Notes: generated by a model not told the origin, from the sequence alone. DNA of 64,000 nt from JAFLCL01 sp039809495 (GCA_039809495.1 JBDHVC010000009.1:1-64000), one strand, 5' to 3'; shown: positions 36,560-44,955, counted from the first letter of the stretch. Numbers and translations: made by a program.

Positions 36560-38083
36560 ATGAAGCGCTGCCAGCAATGTGGGCTCGAGTATCGCGACGA
36601 GGGGCGCACCCACTGCCTCGTCGACGGCGCGCTGCTCTCCGACGTCGTGGATCCTCGCGTCGGTCGCCTCGTCGCGGGCCGCTTCCGGATCGGTGACCTC
36701 ATCGGCTCGGGGGGGATGGCGAACGTCTACCGCGGCGAGGAGACGACCACCGGACGGCCGATCGCGATCAAGGTGATGCACGACGGGCTCGACGCCGCCG
36801 AGGGGCGGGAGCGCTTCCGCCGAGAGGCGCGGCACGCGGCCGCGATCGCTCACGAGAACGTCGTCGAGGTGATCGACGCGGGCGAGCTGCCGGACGGATG
36901 CCCCTTCATCGCGATGGAGCTGCTCGAGGGCCGGCCGCTGCGCGAGATGCTGGGCGCGCCGCTGCCGCTCGAGCTCGTCCTCGTGCTCTCGCTCCAGATC
37001 GCGAAGGGGCTCGCGCGCGCCCACGACCTCGGGATCGTCCATCGAGACCTCAAGCCGGAGAACGTGTTCATCGTCGAGCGGGGCGACGAGCCGCTCGCGA
37101 AGATCGTGGACTTCGGGATCGCGCGCGCGCGCGAGGACGCTCACGTGACGGCCGTCGGCGCCATCCTCGGGACGCCCGCGTACCTCGCCCCCGAGCGCGT
37201 GCGCGGCGGCGAGGCGAAGCCGACGACCGATCTCTACGCGCTCGGGATCGTGATGTTCGAGATGCTGACGGGGCGCCTCCCCTTCGAGAGCGAGTCGAGG
37301 GAGGGGTACCTCTTCCATCACCTCGAGACGGAGCCGACGCGTCCGCGAGCGCTCGCGCCGAGCTGCCCCGCCGCGCTCGAGTCCCTGATCCTGCGGCTGC
37401 TCGCGAAGTCGGCGCGCGATCGCCCCGTCGACGCGCATCAGGTCGTGCGCGAGCTGTCCGCGCTCCTCGTCGCGCTCGGCGCGCGCCTCTCACGCGTGAC
37501 GCTCGAGACGACCCTCCCGGACTGGGCGGCGCCCACGGTCCCCCCCTCGAGCACGCTCGGGTTCGACGTCTGGGTGCGCCGCGCGCTCATGCTCGAGTCC
37601 ATCGTGCGCAAGGCGTACAAGGACGCGGGCGCCCCCGAGCCGGTCCGCCGCGCGCTCGAGCTGCTCAAGAGCGAGGTCGTCGTCTCCGAGAACCTCCGCG
37701 TCGAGCGAGCCCGCGAGCAGCGGAAGCTGGACGTGATCCAGGAGCGCTCACGCGAGTCGCGCGAGCGCCTGGGTCGCGCCCTCCACGCGCTCGGTCGCGA
37801 CCTCTCCGCCGCGCGCGAGACGCTCGCCGGGCTGCGCGCGGAGCTCGCGCGACGCGAGGCGGAGGCCGCGGATCTCGACTTCCAGATCGCGTCGCTGCGC
37901 GGGAAGCTCGAGGAGGTCGAGGCGGGGGTCGACGTCGAGCGCGCGGTGGTCGAGCGGACCCTCCTCGACACCGGCGCGCGGACGGAGCGAGCGCAGCACA
38001 CGATGGGCGAGGCGACGCGGGCGATCGTCACGGCGCTTCGAGCCCTGCCCGACGGCGCGGCGCTGCTCGCCGAGCTCGACTGA
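36560..38083 (+). CDS. Cytosolic Ser/Thr kinase with zinc ribbon and coiled-coil tail
   Basis: A 507-residue soluble kinase. It opens with a short zinc ribbon (C4-x2-C7 and C19), then a full kinase domain: glycine loop GSGGMANV, K71, HRDLKPEN from 161, DFG at 184-186, and an APE-like APERVRGG. There is no membrane helix. The last 130 residues form a long coiled coil (RREAEAADLDFQIASLRGKL) that may dimerise it. Substrate unknown. The upstream gap after the EnvC-like gene is 65 bases, so co-transcription with ftsEX is possible. The stop codon opens a palindromic repeat. Confidence 0.93.
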   Translation: MKRCQQCGLEYRDEGRTHCLVDGALLSDVVDPRVGRLVAGRFRIGDLIGSGGMANVYRGEETTTGRPIAIKVMHDGLDAAEGRERFRREARHAAAIAHENVVEVIDAGELPDGCPFIAMELLEGRPLREMLGAPLPLELVLVLSLQIAKGLARAHDLGIVHRDLKPENVFIVERGDEPLAKIVDFGIARAREDAHVTAVGAILGTPAYLAPERVRGGEAKPTTDLYALGIVMFEMLTGRLPFESESREGYLFHHLETEPTRPRALAPSCPAALESLILRLLAKSARDRPVDAHQVVRELSALLVALGARLSRVTLETTLPDWAAPTVPPSSTLGFDVWVRRALMLESIVRKAYKDAGAPEPVRRALELLKSEVVVSENLRVERAREQRKLDVIQERSRESRERLGRALHALGRDLSAARETLAGLRAELARREAEAADLDFQIASLRGKLEEVEAGVDVERAVVERTLLDTGARTERAQHTMGEATRAIVTALRALPDGAALLAELD

Positions 38084-38120
38084 CGGCGCGCCTCGTCGCG
38101 ACGCGCCTCGCGCGCGGTCA
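38081..38120. repeat. Palindromic repeat joining convergent stops
   Basis: A short version: TGACGGCGCGCCTCG from the kinase stop, then CGCGCCTCGCGCGCGGTCA ending at the opposite-strand stop. Both TGA codons are tips of the element. Confidence 0.65.
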
Positions 38121-38966
38121 GTTCGTCGGATCGCCGTCGAGCACGCTCGCCGTCGGGACGCCGATCGCGGCGGCGAGGCGCGCCAGCGTCTCGAGCGAGG
38201 GCGTGTGTCGCCCCGCCTCGACGCGCGCGATGTTCGGCCGATGGATCCCGGTGCGCCGCGCGAGCTCGGCCTGCGTCAGCCCTGCGGCGAGCCGGAGCTC
38301 GCGGATGCGCGCCCCGAGCTTCGCGCCGTCGATCGCCGAGAGCGCCCCAGCCTGCGTCGCGGCGGCTTGGCCGCTCGAGGAGGGGATCCCCTCGTGGCGC
38401 ACGATGCCGCGCGCGAGGATCGTGAAGCGCGCGCCGCTCGCGAGGACGATCTCCGCGGATCGGGCGTCGTCGGCGATCGCGATCGCCTCGACCTCGCTCT
38501 CGTCGTCGTCGGGATGCGCCGGGCGCGAGAGGAGCAGCGCCGCGCCATCTCCCGCGACCGCGAGGAGGGCGTCGCCCCGCGGTGAGACCGTGAGGTACTC
38601 GATGCGCTCGTGGTCGGCGGCCGCCCGAACCAGGGCGCCGAGGAGCCGAGGCACCTCGCTCTCGCGGCGCGCGATGCGCATCGAGCAGATGTCGTCGAGC
38701 AAGGGCTCGATGTCCTCGTAGGTCGTCGGGGGCAGGATGATCCCGAGCGGCACGGAGAGGGCGCGCGCGAGCGCCGCCTGAGCGAGCAGCTCGTCCTCGT
38801 CGAAGGCGCTCGAGGCGGCGTCGACGAGGAGCGAGCGCCCCTCGAGCATGGCCTCGCTCGAGCGGCTGGGGTGGACGATCTCCGTGCTCGCGCCGAGCTG
38901 CTCGAGGAACACGCGCCAGGTGTTCCCGGGGTCGGTCTGGTCGGTGACGATCACGACATGGGTCAT
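38118..38966 (-). CDS. XRE-type regulator with N-terminal pseudo-receiver-like domain
   Basis: A 282-residue protein with its DNA-binding domain at the C-terminus, about residues 225-275 (a classic XRE/Cro helix-turn-helix, LAAGLTQAELARRTGIHRPN). The N-terminal 120 residues, starting MTHVVIVTDQTDPGNTWRVF, look like an alpha/beta receiver-type fold but without the acidic pair and phosphoacceptor context of a true receiver. A middle acidic domain follows (DDDESEVEAIAIADD). It may sense a ligand or nucleotide. A GAGAG site supports the start at 38966. Target genes are unknown; the divergent lipoprotein gene is one candidate. Confidence 0.75.
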   Translation of the reverse strand: MTHVVIVTDQTDPGNTWRVFLEQLGASTEIVHPSRSSEAMLEGRSLLVDAASSAFDEDELLAQAALARALSVPLGIILPPTTYEDIEPLLDDICSMRIARRESEVPRLLGALVRAAADHERIEYLTVSPRGDALLAVAGDGAALLLSRPAHPDDDESEVEAIAIADDARSAEIVLASGARFTILARGIVRHEGIPSSSGQAAATQAGALSAIDGAKLGARIRELRLAAGLTQAELARRTGIHRPNIARVEAGRHTPSLETLARLAAAIGVPTASVLDGDPTN

Positions 38967-39226
38967 GGTGCTCTCGACCCTCGGGCTTCGAGGTGCAGCC
39001 GCCTTGGGACCGCGCTCGCTCAGGGCCGGCGCCGATGACGCCACGGAAAGCGTCGTTTCGCAAGTGCGCTCCGCCCAGGAAGCGTCGCGGCCTGCCTGGC
39101 GCGTCGCCGGACGCGCGCGCTCGGTGGCGCGGCTCGGCGTCACCGCGCGTCCGCGCCGTCTCGGCTGTACGCGAACGATTTGCGCGCTAGGCTCCACCTC
39201 TTCCGGTTCTGGAGGAGGAGCATCGA
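38967..39226. other. Divergent intergenic region
   Basis: 260 bases with no convincing gene. On the plus strand TAGGCT at 39188 could be a -10 box, but no -35 is clear; a GGAGGAGG ribosome site precedes the lipoprotein ATG. No operator-like palindrome was found by eye. Confidence 0.3.
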
Positions 39227-40753
39227 ATGAGAAAGACGGCCATTCTTCTGGGCGCGGCGGCGCTCGTCTTCGGCGCGGGCTGCCCCGCCGAGCAGCCCGA
39301 GATCATCGACGCGGGTCCGACGAACGTCGACGCCTTCATCCCGTCGGAGGTCGACGGCGGGCCTCCGACCAGGGACACGGGGCCGAGCACCGGGGACACG
39401 GGGCCGAGCACCGGGGACACAGGGCCGAGCACCGGGGACACGGGGCCCATCGGCGGCGACGCGGGGCCGCTCCCCGCGGCGAACTGCGCGGCGCCGATCG
39501 ATCTCTCGACGGCCGGGGAGCCGCTCGAGGGCGCCGTCGGGCGCCGCGTCCGCGCCTCGACCGCCGCGGCGCTCGACGCGACCCTGAGCGAGGTGCCCGA
39601 GCCGCGCTGCGGCTCGCCCACGCACGCGCTGGTCTTCAAGTACACGATGACGGCCGACGCGTTCCTCTTCGTGACGACGAGCGAGGATCCCGCCGCGTCT
39701 GGCATGGACACGGTGGTCTGGCTCCTCGATGGGTGCTCGACGTCCGCGACGGAACTCGGCTGTAACGACGACGGCGACAGCCCAGGCTACCTCTCCGACC
39801 TCTACAGCACGCGCGGCTTCGAGGCGGGTGACGACGTCTACATCGTCGTGGCGAGCTACGACTGGAGCGGCTCGACGCCCGGCGAATTCGGGCTGCGGGT
39901 CCGCGAGGTCACGCCCATCGGCGCGGGCGAGGCGTGCGACAACACGAGCCCACCCTGCGTCACGGGCTACTCCTGCGTCGAGGACACCGGGGGGCCGGGG
40001 GCGGGCCACTGCCTCGAGGACGGCACCGAGGGAGGCGCGTGTCACCTCGACGAGCCGCACTGCGACAGCGGGCTCCAGTGCGACGTCGACGAGCCTGATT
40101 CGTGGAATCCCGGCACCTGCGTGACGCCGATCCCGGTCGGCGGGGCGTGCTCGTCGGAGCACTTCGTCTGCGTCGCGGGCGCCGCGTGTCAGCTCGACGA
40201 GGGCAGCGACGACGCGGGCCACTGTATCGCCGATGGGGACGCGTTCGGGCGCTGTCGCACGAGCGGCGACGCGTGCGACTCGGGGCTCGAGTGCAGCAAC
40301 CCGTCGCCGACCGAGTGGGACACGGGGACCTGCCAGGCGCCGATCGCGGTGGGTGAGCTCTGCACGGCCCGTCACTTCGTCTGCGTGTCCAACGCGACGT
40401 GCCAGTACGACGACGGCAGCACCGAGACGCAGCACTGCGTGCAGGATGGCCTCGAGCGGAGCGCGTGCCGCCTGACGATGCCCTACTGCGACGCTGGGCT
40501 CACCTGCTCGATCGAGACGCCGGACGTCGGTGATCGAGGTCAGTGCTTCGTGCCGATCGCCACCGGCGAGCCGTGCTCGACGTGGCACTACCTCTGCGTC
40601 GAGGGCTCGCACTGCGTCCCCGACGAGGGCAGCGACACCCTCGGCCACTGCCTGCTCGATGGCAGCGAGGGCGGGGCGTGCCGCGCGGACGTGCCGGAGT
40701 GCGATCCCCCGCTCGAGTGCGACTGGTGGACCGCGACCTGCTTGCGACCTTGA
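39227..40753 (+). CDS. Cys-rich repeat lipoprotein
   Basis: A 508-residue lipoprotein. Lipobox FGAGC is near residue 19; next comes an Asp/Gly/Pro/Thr linker built from a 21-base tandem repeat (DTGPSTG three times plus a variant); then a PPC-like beta-sandwich to about residue 230; then four repeats of about 70 residues with six to eight cysteines each (CVxGAxCQxDEGSDDxGHC-type, CDSGLxC-type). The repeats probably form disulfide-bonded modules on the cell surface. The gene is not part of a visible operon; a GGAGGAGG site fits the ATG. Function unknown. Confidence 0.78.
   Translation: MRKTAILLGAAALVFGAGCPAEQPEIIDAGPTNVDAFIPSEVDGGPPTRDTGPSTGDTGPSTGDTGPSTGDTGPIGGDAGPLPAANCAAPIDLSTAGEPLEGAVGRRVRASTAAALDATLSEVPEPRCGSPTHALVFKYTMTADAFLFVTTSEDPAASGMDTVVWLLDGCSTSATELGCNDDGDSPGYLSDLYSTRGFEAGDDVYIVVASYDWSGSTPGEFGLRVREVTPIGAGEACDNTSPPCVTGYSCVEDTGGPGAGHCLEDGTEGGACHLDEPHCDSGLQCDVDEPDSWNPGTCVTPIPVGGACSSEHFVCVAGAACQLDEGSDDAGHCIADGDAFGRCRTSGDACDSGLECSNPSPTEWDTGTCQAPIAVGELCTARHFVCVSNATCQYDDGSTETQHCVQDGLERSACRLTMPYCDAGLTCSIETPDVGDRGQCFVPIATGEPCSTWHYLCVEGSHCVPDEGSDTLGHCLLDGSEGGACRADVPECDPPLECDWWTATCLRP
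39374..39457 (+). repeat. 21-base in-frame tandem repeat
   Basis: Three near-identical 21-base units (39374-39394, 39395-39415, 39416-39436) and one diverged unit to 39457. They encode DTGPSTG, a linker after the lipobox. One base in the third unit differs silently. Copy number may vary among strains. Confidence 0.85.
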
Positions 40754-40787
40754 GCCAGAGGAGGTGAGCCCCGCGAGGGGCCCGTGG

Positions 40788-40819
40788 AGGGCGCCGCGAT
40801 CTTCGGATGGCGGCGCCCT
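40788..40819 (+). terminator. Hairpin after the Cys-rich lipoprotein
   Basis: AGGGCGCCGC (40788-40797) and GCGGCGCCCT (40810-40819) form a perfect 10-base stem with a 12-base loop, followed by TCGCTTCG. Likely terminator for the plus-strand gene. Confidence 0.55.
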
Positions 40820-40912
40820 TCGCTTCGTGCGCGAGCGCGCGTCGCGTCTTCGCCGCCGCGCTCGAGCCCTCGCCTGATCGGCACGCTCCTTCTGCGACCG
40901 GCGCCAACGAGA

Positions 40913-40942
40913 GACGCCGTGACCACGGGGGATCACGGCGTC
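40913..40942. terminator. Perfect 10-base hairpin between convergent genes
   Basis: GACGCCGTGA (40913-40922) and TCACGGCGTC (40933-40942) with a 10-base loop. It lies between the lipoprotein and rplY stops and can fold from both strands. Confidence 0.5.
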
Positions 40943-40953
40943 CTCGGAGCGCG

Positions 40954-40974
40954 TGGCGAGCGTGACGCTCGCCA
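40954..40974 (-). terminator. Tight hairpin downstream of rplY
   Basis: TGGCGAGCG and CGCTCGCCA form a nine-base stem with a three-base loop, 18 bases past the rplY stop. It is probably the terminator of the prs-rplY operon; there is no long T-run. Confidence 0.5.
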
Positions 40975-40991
40975 TCTGCTTCACGCCTTCT

Positions 40992-41684
40992 TCACTTCTT
41001 CTTCGCGTCCTTCGCGGGCGCCGCGGCCGCCTTGGCCGCAGGAGCCGCCGCCTTGGCCGCCGCGGGAGCCGCCGCCGCGCCCGGCGCTGCGCCCGCCGTC
41101 GCGGCCGCCTCCTCCTCGGGCGCCTCCTTCTCCTTCGAGGCGACGAGGACGACGTTGCGCTCGGGGGGCAGCGTGACGCTCACCTTCGCGGGGAGCGCCA
41201 GATCCTTCACCTTGATGCTCCCGTGGAGCTCCAGCGGGGTGACGTCGACCGTGATGTCGGCGGGGATCGCGTCGGGCGGCCCGAAGACGGGGAGGTCGCG
41301 GAAGACCTTGTGGAGCACGCCGCCCTCCGCGACGCCCTTCGCGCGGCCGTTCGCGATGAACGGCACCGTCGCGTGGACGGGGCGATCGAGCGCGACGCTG
41401 TAGAAGTCGGCGTGCAGGGGCTTGCGTGAGAGCGGATCGACCATGACGTCTCGGACGACGGCGAGCTCCTGCCGCCCGTTGCCGAAGTCGAGGTTCACGA
41501 GCTGGTTGCGGCCATAGGGCCCGCTCACCACCGCCGCCACGGCGTCGGGGGGCACCGTGAGGTTCTGTGGCTTCTTGTCGGGTCCATAGAAGACCGCCGG
41601 GATCAGCCCACGCATGCGGAGCTGACGCGCGGGCCCCTTTCCGCTCTCCTTGCGGACCTCAGCCTTGAGCGTCTGCGCTTCCAT
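40992..41684 (-). CDS. rplY: 50S ribosomal protein L25 (CTC form)
   Basis: A 230-residue L25 of the long general-stress (CTC/TL5) form, which binds 5S rRNA. The N-terminal L25 domain (LKAEVRKESGKGPARQLRMRG opens it; RDVMVDPLSRKPLHADFYSV is typical) is followed by the beta-rich CTC domain and then a tail of about 45 residues made only of Ala, Pro, Lys and Gly, like a histone H1 tail. The start at 41684 gives the usual N-terminus. It follows prs by 80 bases on the same strand, the common bacterial prs-ctc pairing, with a small hairpin (41725-41742) in the gap. Confidence 0.95.
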   Translation of the reverse strand: MEAQTLKAEVRKESGKGPARQLRMRGLIPAVFYGPDKKPQNLTVPPDAVAAVVSGPYGRNQLVNLDFGNGRQELAVVRDVMVDPLSRKPLHADFYSVALDRPVHATVPFIANGRAKGVAEGGVLHKVFRDLPVFGPPDAIPADITVDVTPLELHGSIKVKDLALPAKVSVTLPPERNVVLVASKEKEAPEEEAAATAGAAPGAAAAPAAAKAAAPAAKAAAAPAKDAKKK

Positions 41685-41764
41685 CTCTTCCTACCTCTCT
41701 CTCACTCGACGTGGATTTCGACCTCACGGGACGATCCCCGTGGCCGGTCGCGACGGCCGCTCGC

Positions 41765-42706
41765 TCAGACGAAGAGCGAGCTGACCGAGTCGCTCTTGTG
41801 GATGCGCCGGATCGCCTCGCCGAGCAGGCGCGCGACCGAGAGCACCGTGAACTTCTGTACCGCGCGCGCCTGGGGCGAGAGCGGGATGGTGTCCGTGACG
41901 ACGACCTCCTCGAGGCAGCTCTCCTCGATGCGTGAGATCGCTGGCCCGGAGAGCACGGGGTGCGTCGCGACCGCGAACACCCGCTTGGCGCCGCGATCCT
42001 TGAGCGCCTTCGCGGCGTTCGTGAGCGTGCCCGCCGTGTCGATCATGTCGTCGACGATCACCGTGTCGCGACCCTCGACGTCGCCCACGATGTTCATCAC
42101 CTCGCTGACGTTCGCGCGCTCGCGGCGCTTGTCGATGATCGCGAGGTCGCCGCCGAGCCGCTTGGCGTACGCGCGCGCGCGCTCGACGCCGCCCGCGTCC
42201 GGCGAGACGAGGACGGTGCCCTCCGCGAGCTTGGGGCGCAGGTACTCGAGGACGACGGGCATCGCGAAGAGGTGATCGAAGGGCACGTTGAAGAACCCCT
42301 GGATCTGCCCGGCGTGGAGATCCATCGACACCACGCGCGAGACGCCGCTCGTCGTGAGGAGATCGGCGACGAGCTTCGCCGTGATGGGCGTGCGCGGCGC
42401 GACCTTCCGATCCTGCCGCCCGTAGCCGTAGTACGGGATGACGGCCGTGATCGACCCCGCGGACGCGCGCTTGAGCGCGTCGACCGTGACGAGCATCTCC
42501 ATGAGGTTGTCGTTCACCGGAGCGCACGTGGGCTGCACGACGTACACGTCCGCGCCGCGGACGTTCTCCATGACCTCGACGAAGACCTCTCCGTCCGAGA
42601 AATTCGAGATCTTCGAGCGGCCGAGCGGGAGCTGGAGGTAGCTCGCGATCGCCTCCGCGAGCGCCGGGTTCGCGTGCCCGGAGAAGATGCAGATCGATCT
42701 GGACAT
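41765..42706 (-). CDS. prs: Ribose-phosphate pyrophosphokinase
   Basis: A 313-residue class I PRPP synthetase: ribose 5-phosphate plus ATP gives PRPP, for nucleotide, histidine and tryptophan synthesis. Motifs in order: NFSDGEVFVEVMENVRG, the PYYGYGRQDRK ATP loop, SMDLHAGQIQGFF, and the PRPP-binding VIVDDMIDTAGT. Length is normal. A GAGGAGG ribosome site precedes the ATG at 42706 and a TTGACA promoter lies 72 bases upstream of it. It is the first gene of prs-rplY and divergent from pth. Confidence 0.97.
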   Translation of the reverse strand: MSRSICIFSGHANPALAEAIASYLQLPLGRSKISNFSDGEVFVEVMENVRGADVYVVQPTCAPVNDNLMEMLVTVDALKRASAGSITAVIPYYGYGRQDRKVAPRTPITAKLVADLLTTSGVSRVVSMDLHAGQIQGFFNVPFDHLFAMPVVLEYLRPKLAEGTVLVSPDAGGVERARAYAKRLGGDLAIIDKRRERANVSEVMNIVGDVEGRDTVIVDDMIDTAGTLTNAAKALKDRGAKRVFAVATHPVLSGPAISRIEESCLEEVVVTDTIPLSPQARAVQKFTVLSVARLLGEAIRRIHKSDSVSSLFV

Positions 42707-42753
42707 GCTCGACCTCCTCGAACTCGCTCCTTCGACCGGCCGAAGGGTGCGCG

Positions 42754-42783
42754 GGGGTAGCAGAGGATCCGGGGGACTGTCAA
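42754..42783 (-). promoter_or_regulatory. Promoter of prs-rplY
   Basis: On the minus strand TTGACA (42783-42778), 18 bases, TACCCC (42759-42754), then a leader of about 40 bases with a strong ribosome site. Confidence 0.55.
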
Positions 42784-42846
42784 AGCGCGTCGCCCACGGT
42801 CGCCGTTCCACCGCGCGCGCGTTCGCGTGCTAGAGCCGAGGCTCCC

Positions 42847-43410
42847 ATGTGGCTCGTCGTCGGGCTCGGTAACCCTGGAGCGAAGTACGCGAAGAACCGG
42901 CACAACGTCGGGTTCATGGTCGCGGAGGTCCTCGCGCGGCGCTGGGGCGCGCCGGCGGCGAAGGAGAAGTTCTCGGGGCTCTACACGCGCGCCTCGGTGA
43001 GGGGCGAGGACGTCGTGCTGCTCCAGCCCCAGACCTACATGAACCTCTCGGGCGAGTCGGTGCAGCGGGCGATGGCGTTCTTCAAGGTGCCGCTCTCGAA
43101 CGTCGTCGTCCTCCACGACGAGCTCGATCTCGCCTTCGAGGACGTCCGCGTGAAGGTGGGCGGCGGCACGGCGGGCCACAACGGCCTCAAGTCGATCGTC
43201 CAGCACGCGGGGAGCCCCGACTTCGTCCGCGTCCGGATCGGCATCGGCCGACCGCCGCGGGGGACCGTGGAGTCCTGGGTCCTCGGCGATTTCGACGCGA
43301 CCCAGAGCGCGCTCCTCCCGGACGTGCTACAAGCCGCCGCGCTCGCGTCCGAGGTCGTCCTCACCGAGGGGCCGGCCAAGGCGCAGCTCACGTTCAACAC
43401 GAAGCGGTGA
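42847..43410 (+). CDS. pth: Peptidyl-tRNA hydrolase
   Basis: A 187-residue Pth, which releases peptides from prematurely dropped peptidyl-tRNA. The family motifs GLGNPGAKYAKNRHNVGFM (with the catalytic histidine H19), PQTYMNLSG, VLHDELDL and GGGTAGHNGLKSI are complete, and VRIGIGRP follows. It is placed between prs and the S6 operon as in many bacteria. TAGAGC lies ten bases before the ATG. The gap to rpsF holds two stable hairpins. Confidence 0.97.
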   Translation: MWLVVGLGNPGAKYAKNRHNVGFMVAEVLARRWGAPAAKEKFSGLYTRASVRGEDVVLLQPQTYMNLSGESVQRAMAFFKVPLSNVVVLHDELDLAFEDVRVKVGGGTAGHNGLKSIVQHAGSPDFVRVRIGIGRPPRGTVESWVLGDFDATQSALLPDVLQAAALASEVVLTEGPAKAQLTFNTKR

Positions 43411-43429
43411 CGCCCGTGTTGGGCTCCTC

Positions 43430-43472
43430 GCCTCGGAATGGTTCCGAGGCCTCGGATCGAGCCATCGATCCG
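43430..43472 (+). promoter_or_regulatory. Two tandem hairpins in the rpsF leader region
   Basis: GCCTCGGAA/TTCCGAGGC (43430-43438 and 43442-43450, three-base loop) and CGGATCGA/TCGATCCG (43453-43460 and 43465-43472, GCCA loop) are both perfect. They may terminate pth transcription or form part of an S6:S18-responsive leader; the 80 bases between them and rpsF include further G/C-rich pairings. Confidence 0.5.
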
Positions 43473-43553
43473 TGTCCGAGAGGAACGCAGACCCTCCGCG
43501 CGAGCGGCGGGACAGAAGGTCGGGACCGCGCCGTCGGACCGACGAGGAATCGC

Positions 43554-44075
43554 ATGACCCAGGTGACCACGCATACGCGGCCCGCCCGCGAGTACGAGCT
43601 CGTCTACATCCTCAACCCGAACGTCGACCCCGACGAGGCCGAGAAGGTCTCCGACCGCATCCAGGAGGTGGTCACGCGCCTCGGCGGCAAGATCACGAAG
43701 GTCGATCAGTGGGGGCGCCGGCGCCTCGCGTACAACATCCAGAAGTTCTCGCGCGGGATCTTCGTGTTCGTGAAGCTGGTCGGCTTCTCGGACCTCGTCG
43801 CCGAGATCGAGCGCAACCTGCGCAACGCCGACGCGGTCATCCGCTTCCAGACGATCCGCCTCGAGGGCACGGTCGAGCTCGCCTCGGTCGCCGTGAACCC
43901 GGACGAGGTGAAGTTCGAGCGGCTCGCCGTCCCGACCGAGGAGGAGCCGGAGCCGAGCCTCGAGGAGCGCCTCGGCCTCGTCGTCAAGCCGCGCGAGCGC
44001 GTCGAGGACGAGTTCAGCGACGACGAGGAGGGCCCCGATCTCAACAACCTCCCCGATCTCGGGGACAAGAACTGA
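43554..44075 (+). CDS. rpsF: 30S ribosomal protein S6
   Basis: A 173-residue S6. The ferredoxin-like core is clear: REYELVYILNPNV, KITKVDQWGRRRLAYNIQKF, GIFVFVKLVG and RNADAVIRFQTIRLE. It is longer than typical S6 (about 100-135 residues) because of an acidic C-terminal extension ending SDDEEGPDLNNLPDLGDKN. S6 binds S18 in the 30S platform. A GAGGAA site supports the ATG at 43554; frames further upstream are not conserved S6 sequence. First gene of rpsF-rpsR-rplI. Confidence 0.96.
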   Translation: MTQVTTHTRPAREYELVYILNPNVDPDEAEKVSDRIQEVVTRLGGKITKVDQWGRRRLAYNIQKFSRGIFVFVKLVGFSDLVAEIERNLRNADAVIRFQTIRLEGTVELASVAVNPDEVKFERLAVPTEEEPEPSLEERLGLVVKPRERVEDEFSDDEEGPDLNNLPDLGDKN

Positions 44076-44096
44076 GCGAGCGCAGGAGAACGAACC

Positions 44097-44393
44097 ATGC
44101 AGAACCAATCCAACGACGAGATGGTCTCCGAGGATCGCAGCTCGCGCGCGCCCCGCGCGATGGGTGAGCGTCGCTCCGGCATGGGCGGCGGCAAGAAGCG
44201 GATGCAGAGCTTCTCGACGGATCCCGACTTCGTCTTCGACTACAAGGATCCCGGCACGCTCCGCCACTTCGTGACCGAGCGCGGCAAGATCGTCCCGCGC
44301 CGCATCAGCGGCCTCACGGCCAAGCAGCAGCGCCAGCTCACCAACGCGATCAAGCACGCGCGCAAGATCGCCCTCCTGCCCTACACGGCGTGA
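44097..44393 (+). CDS. rpsR: 30S ribosomal protein S18
   Basis: A 98-residue S18. The conserved core is DFVFDYKDPGTLRHFVTERG, KIVPRRISGLTAKQQRQL and IKHARKIALLPYT. A non-conserved Ser/Arg/Gly-rich N-terminus of about 30 residues precedes it. The zinc-binding cysteines of some S18 forms are absent. AGGAG lies upstream of the ATG, and the gap to rpsF is 21 bases. Confidence 0.97.
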   Translation: MQNQSNDEMVSEDRSSRAPRAMGERRSGMGGGKKRMQSFSTDPDFVFDYKDPGTLRHFVTERGKIVPRRISGLTAKQQRQLTNAIKHARKIALLPYTA

Positions 44394-44424
44394 GCCCCTC
44401 GCCACGCAACGAACGGAGCAAGAC

Positions 44425-44883
44425 ATGGCATCGAACATCCAGGTCGTCCTGAGGGACGACGTCGAGAACGTCGGCAAGAGCGGCGACATCGTGAAGGTGA
44501 AGCCGGGCTTCGCCCGCAACTACCTCCTGCCCCGCGGCCTCGCCGCGCCGGCCACGCGCGGCAACGTCGCGCAGGTCGAGCACGAGAAGAAGGCCGCCAT
44601 CGCGCGCGCGGCGAAGCTCCGCGGCGACGCCGAGGCCGTCGCCAAGCGCCTCGAGGGCGTCGTGATCGAGATCGCGATGCAGGCGGGCGAGGACGATCGC
44701 CTCTTCGGCTCGGTCGGCACGCGCGACATCGCCGAGGGGCTCCGCGCGAAGGGCCACGAGGTCGACCGAAAGAGGGTCCACCTCCCCGAGCCGATCAAGG
44801 CTATCGGCGAGTTCGACGTGGCGATCCGCTTCGGTTACGAGGTCTCGACGACGATCAAGGTCGTCGTCAAGAAGGCCGACTGA
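44425..44883 (+). CDS. rplI: 50S ribosomal protein L9
   Basis: A 152-residue L9, normal in length: the N-terminal domain has VVLRDDVENVGKSGDIV and VKPGFARNYLLPRGLA, followed by the long connecting helix and a C-terminal 23S rRNA-binding domain (LFGSVGTRDIAEGL). It is last in rpsF-rpsR-rplI. The stop codon opens a TGACGGCGCG copy, and a stable hairpin lies 38 bases downstream. Confidence 0.97.
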   Translation: MASNIQVVLRDDVENVGKSGDIVKVKPGFARNYLLPRGLAAPATRGNVAQVEHEKKAAIARAAKLRGDAEAVAKRLEGVVIEIAMQAGEDDRLFGSVGTRDIAEGLRAKGHEVDRKRVHLPEPIKAIGEFDVAIRFGYEVSTTIKVVVKKAD

Positions 44884-44920
44884 CGGCGCGCGGCGCTCCC
44901 ATCGCGGAGCGCGCTCGAGC

Positions 44921-44950
44921 GCGAGGCGGATCCTCCGGGGTCCGCCTCGC
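44921..44950. terminator. Perfect hairpin between rplI and the convergent reductase gene
   Basis: GCGAGGCGGA (44921-44930) pairs with TCCGCCTCGC (44941-44950) over a 10-base loop. It ends five bases before the opposite-strand stop and can serve both directions. Confidence 0.6.
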
Positions 44951-44955
44951 GTCGT

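Noticed and set aside
39374..39457. Short direct repeats considered as a CRISPR-like array
   Set aside because: Units are contiguous, in frame and without spacers; they encode a protein linker.
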